Assembly: GCA_002314565.1 (NCBI GenBank)
Contig: DCGL01000112.1
Coordinates: 1 to 15,429, forward strand
Direction of reading: 5' to 3'
Length of the DNA: 15,429 nucleotides
From: Clostridiales bacterium UBA1779
GTDB taxonomy: Bacteria; Bacillota; Clostridia; Oscillospirales; CAG-272
Shown here one piece after another: positions 12,845 to 15,429 of the stretch. Under the pieces are notes generated by a model. The model saw nothing but the letters and a program-made list of their open reading frames with translations, was not told the origin of the DNA and made no database searches. The position numbers and the translations under genes were made by a program. Position 1 is the stretch's first letter, and each line of letters starts with the position of its first letter.

Positions 12845-13825
12845 TCAGAGCATATGAGCTCTCATATACTCCGGTGACTGTTCAAGCAGCAAGGCCGGAG
12901 CTACGTCGAAGACGGTTTTGCAGCCAAAGTCACCGCGCAAGGCGAGGCGATACGCTGCTCTTGCGTATGCGCAAAGTATACTGCCCGTAAATTCGGGATT
13001 TGAATCGAGCTTCAGTGAATACTCAATCGTGTGGGCGTTTTTGCGTCCGTTCGTGTAACCCGTGCGGATGACGCAGCCGCCGTGAGGAATGCCGCAGTGC
13101 TTTTCTTTCAGTTCTTCCATCGAAATAAACGTGACGGTCGTATCATAATCGGCAAAATAGTTCGGCATGGTCTTTATCTGATTTTCAATTGAGGCAATGT
13201 CGGCGCCGGGCGCGGCGACGACGTAGCACTCACGTCGGTGCTTTTCGCGGGTTGAAAGCACAGGCTGTTCACCGCTGCGTACGCGCTGCATGGCTTCGTC
13301 AATCGGAACGGTATACTGTCTTGCATCAACAACCCCGGGAATGCGGCGGATTGCATCGGAGTGTCCCTGGCTAACCCCACGACCCCAGAAGGTATAGTCT
13401 GCGCCGTCGGGAAGTATGGCATTCATATATGCGCGGTTAACTGAAAACATACCCGGGTCCCAGCCGACGGATATGATGGCGGTTTTTGAGCCCTTGAGGG
13501 CAGAAGCATCGACGTTTGCAAAGTGCTCCGGTATGCGGGCATGCGTGTCAAAGCTGTCGATTACGTTGAAATCTTCGGCAATGCCGGGGGTGGTCAGCGG
13601 CAGGTCGGTTGCACTGCCTCCGCAATTGACGATGACGTCGATTTTATCTTTGTACTCCTTTATTTTGTCAAAAGAGACGACCGGAACGCCCGCGGTGCAT
13701 AAATTTACGCTTTCGGGGTCGCGGCGTGTGAAAACTGCAACGAGCTGCATATCTTGGGCGGCGGCAACGGCGGCTTCGACACCGCGGCCGAGGTTTCCGT
13801 AGCCTGAAATTCCTATTCTGATCAT
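12845..13825 (-). CDS. ddh: meso-Diaminopimelate D-dehydrogenase
   Basis: A 326-residue NADPH-dependent enzyme that makes meso-2,6-diaminopimelate in one step from L-tetrahydrodipicolinate and ammonia, bypassing the succinylase, acetylase and aminotransferase routes. The Rossmann motif GYGNLG is at 8-13; family signatures follow: SFDTH (91-95), SVGWDPGMFS (119-128) and WGRGVSQGHSDA (147-158). Length matches characterised enzymes (about 320). The start at 13825 has AAAGGA upstream at a long spacing of about 12 bases; no better in-frame start was seen. It is the third gene of dapA-dapB-ddh, 69 bases after dapB, and its substrate chemistry follows directly from the two upstream products. Meso-DAP feeds lysine synthesis and the peptidoglycan stem peptide. 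Confidence 0.95.
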   Translation of the reverse strand: MIRIGISGYGNLGRGVEAAVAAAQDMQLVAVFTRRDPESVNLCTAGVPVVSFDKIKEYKDKIDVIVNCGGSATDLPLTTPGIAEDFNVIDSFDTHARIPEHFANVDASALKGSKTAIISVGWDPGMFSVNRAYMNAILPDGADYTFWGRGVSQGHSDAIRRIPGVVDARQYTVPIDEAMQRVRSGEQPVLSTREKHRRECYVVAAPGADIASIENQIKTMPNYFADYDTTVTFISMEELKEKHCGIPHGGCVIRTGYTNGRKNAHTIEYSLKLDSNPEFTGSILCAYARAAYRLALRGDFGCKTVFDVAPALLLEQSPEYMRAHML

Positions 13826-13894
13826 GATTGTGAGGTTCCTTTCATTGAACTGTTCGGCACCGTTTCCTGAATCATACGTGAAAACAGGCAGCTC

Positions 13895-14629
13895 TTATCT
13901 GTCGGAAAGCAGGCTGTTCATATCGTAAAGGCCTGCGGGCTTTGAGATGAGGAATTCGGCGGCAGCGAGAGCTCCTTCGGCAAAAAGTGCGCGGTTGTGG
14001 GCTTCGTGCTTAAGAGTGATTGTCTGGGAAGCGGTACATACGTGAACCTCGTGAATTCCGACGACGTTTCCCATACGCAGAGAGTGAATTCCGATTTCGT
14101 TCTTTGCGCGTTTCTGCTGGCCGGAGCGCCCTATTCTGAAGAAGGAGTTCTCACGTACCGCCTTTATTGCGTTTGCAATGAGCAGGGCGGTTCCGCTCGG
14201 AGCGTCAAGCTTGCGGTTGTGATGCGTTTCGACGATTTCAATATCTGCATCCGGGAAAAGTGCGGCGGTTTCGGCGGCAAGCTTTACGAGCATTGCAACT
14301 CCGATTGACATATTGGCACTTTTGAAAACGGGTATCTTTTCGGCAGCGCGGCTGATGATTTCGAGCTCATCTTCGGTCTGACCGGTGGTGCAGACAACGA
14401 GAGGAATTCGGCGGCTTACTGCAAATTTTGTCAGCTCTTCGGTTGCACCGTGATGGGAAAAGTCGATAATGACGTCGGCCTTTCCCGTGAAGTCCGAAAT
14501 GGAAGAATAACAGCCTCCGGCTGCGCATCTGTCAACGCGTGCCGCAATTTCGTCGCATCCGGTTTCGGCTGCTGCCTTTTCAAGCTCGGCTCCCATATGG
14601 CCGAGGGCTCCGTTCAAAATGATTTTCAT
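13895..14629 (-). CDS. dapB: 4-Hydroxy-tetrahydrodipicolinate reductase
   Basis: A 244-residue enzyme reducing the DapA product to tetrahydrodipicolinate with NAD(P)H, in the cytoplasm. The nucleotide-binding loop GALGHMG is at 7-13. The catalytic signature ETHHNRKLDAPSGTA is at 134-148, with H136/H137, K140 and the substrate-binding SGT. VCTTG (79-83) and the KSANMSIG segment (103-110) are further family motifs. Length is within the short Gram-positive-type range (about 240-270). The start codon overlaps the dapA stop by four bases (ATGA), so the two are co-translated. Nothing is missing or odd. Confidence 0.96.
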   Translation of the reverse strand: MKIILNGALGHMGAELEKAAAETGCDEIAARVDRCAAGGCYSSISDFTGKADVIIDFSHHGATEELTKFAVSRRIPLVVCTTGQTEDELEIISRAAEKIPVFKSANMSIGVAMLVKLAAETAALFPDADIEIVETHHNRKLDAPSGTALLIANAIKAVRENSFFRIGRSGQQKRAKNEIGIHSLRMGNVVGIHEVHVCTASQTITLKHEAHNRALFAEGALAAAEFLISKPAGLYDMNSLLSDR

Positions 14630-15429
14630 ACCTTCAACCCCTGTTCACGCATAAGTTCAAGCAATCTTTCGCGGTGATTGTCCTCCATCTCCGTCAGAGG
14701 AAGACGCAGATAGTTTTTGCAATATCCCATGGCGGCCATCGCTGCCTTGACGGGTATGGGATTGACTTCGCAGAAGAGTGCGTTTATAAGAGGAAGCAGT
14801 TCGAGCTGCATTTTCATGGCTCCTGCAAGGTCGCCGGCAAAGAAGGTGTCGCACATCTCTACGGTTTTCTTCGGCATTAGATTTGAGAGAACGGATATGA
14901 CTCCTTTTCCGCCTACGGCAAGAAGCGGGACTATCTGGTCGTCGTTGCCGGAATACAGGTCGAGTCTGTCGCCGACGATTCTCATTGTTTCCATAATCTT
15001 TGAAAGATTTCCGCCGGCTTCCTTGATTGAAGTGATATTCGGGTGGTCGGCAAGGGCTCCGTAGGTTTCGGGTTCGATATTGACGCCGGTTCTTGAGGGA
15101 ACGTTGTAAAGAATGCAGGGCTTGGTGCTTGCGTCGGCAATGGCAGTGAAGGATTTTACAAGTCCCTTCTGGGTTGCCTTATTATAATAAGGAGTAACAA
15201 GCAGCATGCCGTCGTAACCGATTTCGCAGGCGTGGCGTGTCAGGTCAATGGCGTAGGCGGTGTCATTGGAGCCGGTACCTGCAATGGCGGGAACGCGGCC
15301 GGCGATCTTTTCTGCGGCGTAGCGCAGAACCTGACGGTGTTCGGTATCACTTAAAGTGGAGCCTTCACCGGTGGTGCCGGCAATCACCAGAGCGTCGATG
15401 CCGCTTTCGATCTGCCAGTCGATCAGACG
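14626..15429 (-). CDS. dapA: 4-Hydroxy-tetrahydrodipicolinate synthase (5' end beyond window)
   Basis: 267 residues are visible; the frame continues without a stop to the right edge, and about 25-30 N-terminal residues are missing. The first in-frame start-like codon in the window (GTG at 15387) is internal, since LIDWQIESGIDALV upstream of it is family sequence. Catalytic features are present: TTGEGST (window residues 19-25), the tyrosine in LYNVPSRTG (about 108) and the Schiff-base lysine in SIKEAGGN (about 136). The enzyme condenses pyruvate with aspartate semialdehyde, the committed step to lysine and DAP. First visible gene of the dapA-dapB-ddh operon; its promoter lies outside the window. 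Confidence 0.95.
   Translation of the reverse strand, partial: RLIDWQIESGIDALVIAGTTGEGSTLSDTEHRQVLRYAAEKIAGRVPAIAGTGSNDTAYAIDLTRHACEIGYDGMLLVTPYYNKATQKGLVKSFTAIADASTKPCILYNVPSRTGVNIEPETYGALADHPNITSIKEAGGNLSKIMETMRIVGDRLDLYSGNDDQIVPLLAVGGKGVISVLSNLMPKKTVEMCDTFFAGDLAGAMKMQLELLPLINALFCEVNPIPVKAAMAAMGYCKNYLRLPLTEMEDNHRERLLELMREQGLKV

Overview
The window (about 15.4 kb) looks like chromosomal DNA of a gut-type Clostridia bacterium, most likely Oscillospiraceae/Ruminococcus-like. The grounds are a secreted protein ending in a type I dockerin, a CBS/DHH manganese pyrophosphatase, a meso-diaminopimelate dehydrogenase beside dapA-dapB, near-consensus sigma-A promoters, and intergenic palindromic repeats of a kind I associate with this group. 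This placement is inference; there is no rRNA.

Layout. (1) 1-963: 3' end of a secreted repeat protein with a dockerin. (2) 1015-1319: AT-rich intergenic block with three tandem 25-base repeats, a promoter and two palindromic repeat elements. (3) 1320-6337: apparent operon of an M16C presequence-protease-like peptidase, a TauE/SafE membrane protein interrupted by an in-frame TAG, and a tandem class II aldolase-like protein, closed by a terminator. (4) 6531-8156: CBS-domain family II pyrophosphatase, followed by about 280 bases of stacked palindromes. (5) 8439-9290 (minus): NodB-type deacetylase, divergent from tRNA-Arg(CCG) at 9423-9499; both have perfect consensus promoters. (6) 9590-12687: a visibly AT-rich accessory segment bounded by an identical 57-base direct repeat of a tRNA-Arg 3' end. 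It carries, on the minus strand, an XRE repressor plus ImmA/IrrE protease pair and a DUF4417 / nuclease-like toxin / acidic immunity-like gene trio. A plus-strand small-RNA-like unit lies between the two groups. No integrase is present. (7) 12845-15429 (minus): ddh, dapB and dapA (cut by the window edge), the lysine/peptidoglycan meso-DAP branch.

The parts most worth a second look are in region 6. The right-hand tRNA-Arg gene has its T-loop enlarged from 7 to 37 bases by two perfect mini-hairpins, and the same modified 3' end is repeated at the left edge of the accessory segment. Between the two gene groups lies a compact promoter, short transcript and strong terminator unit with a decayed second copy. 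Around all of this are several families of small palindromic cassettes, including inverted fragments of the tRNA 3' end. Functional names rest on motif recognition by eye; no database search was run.
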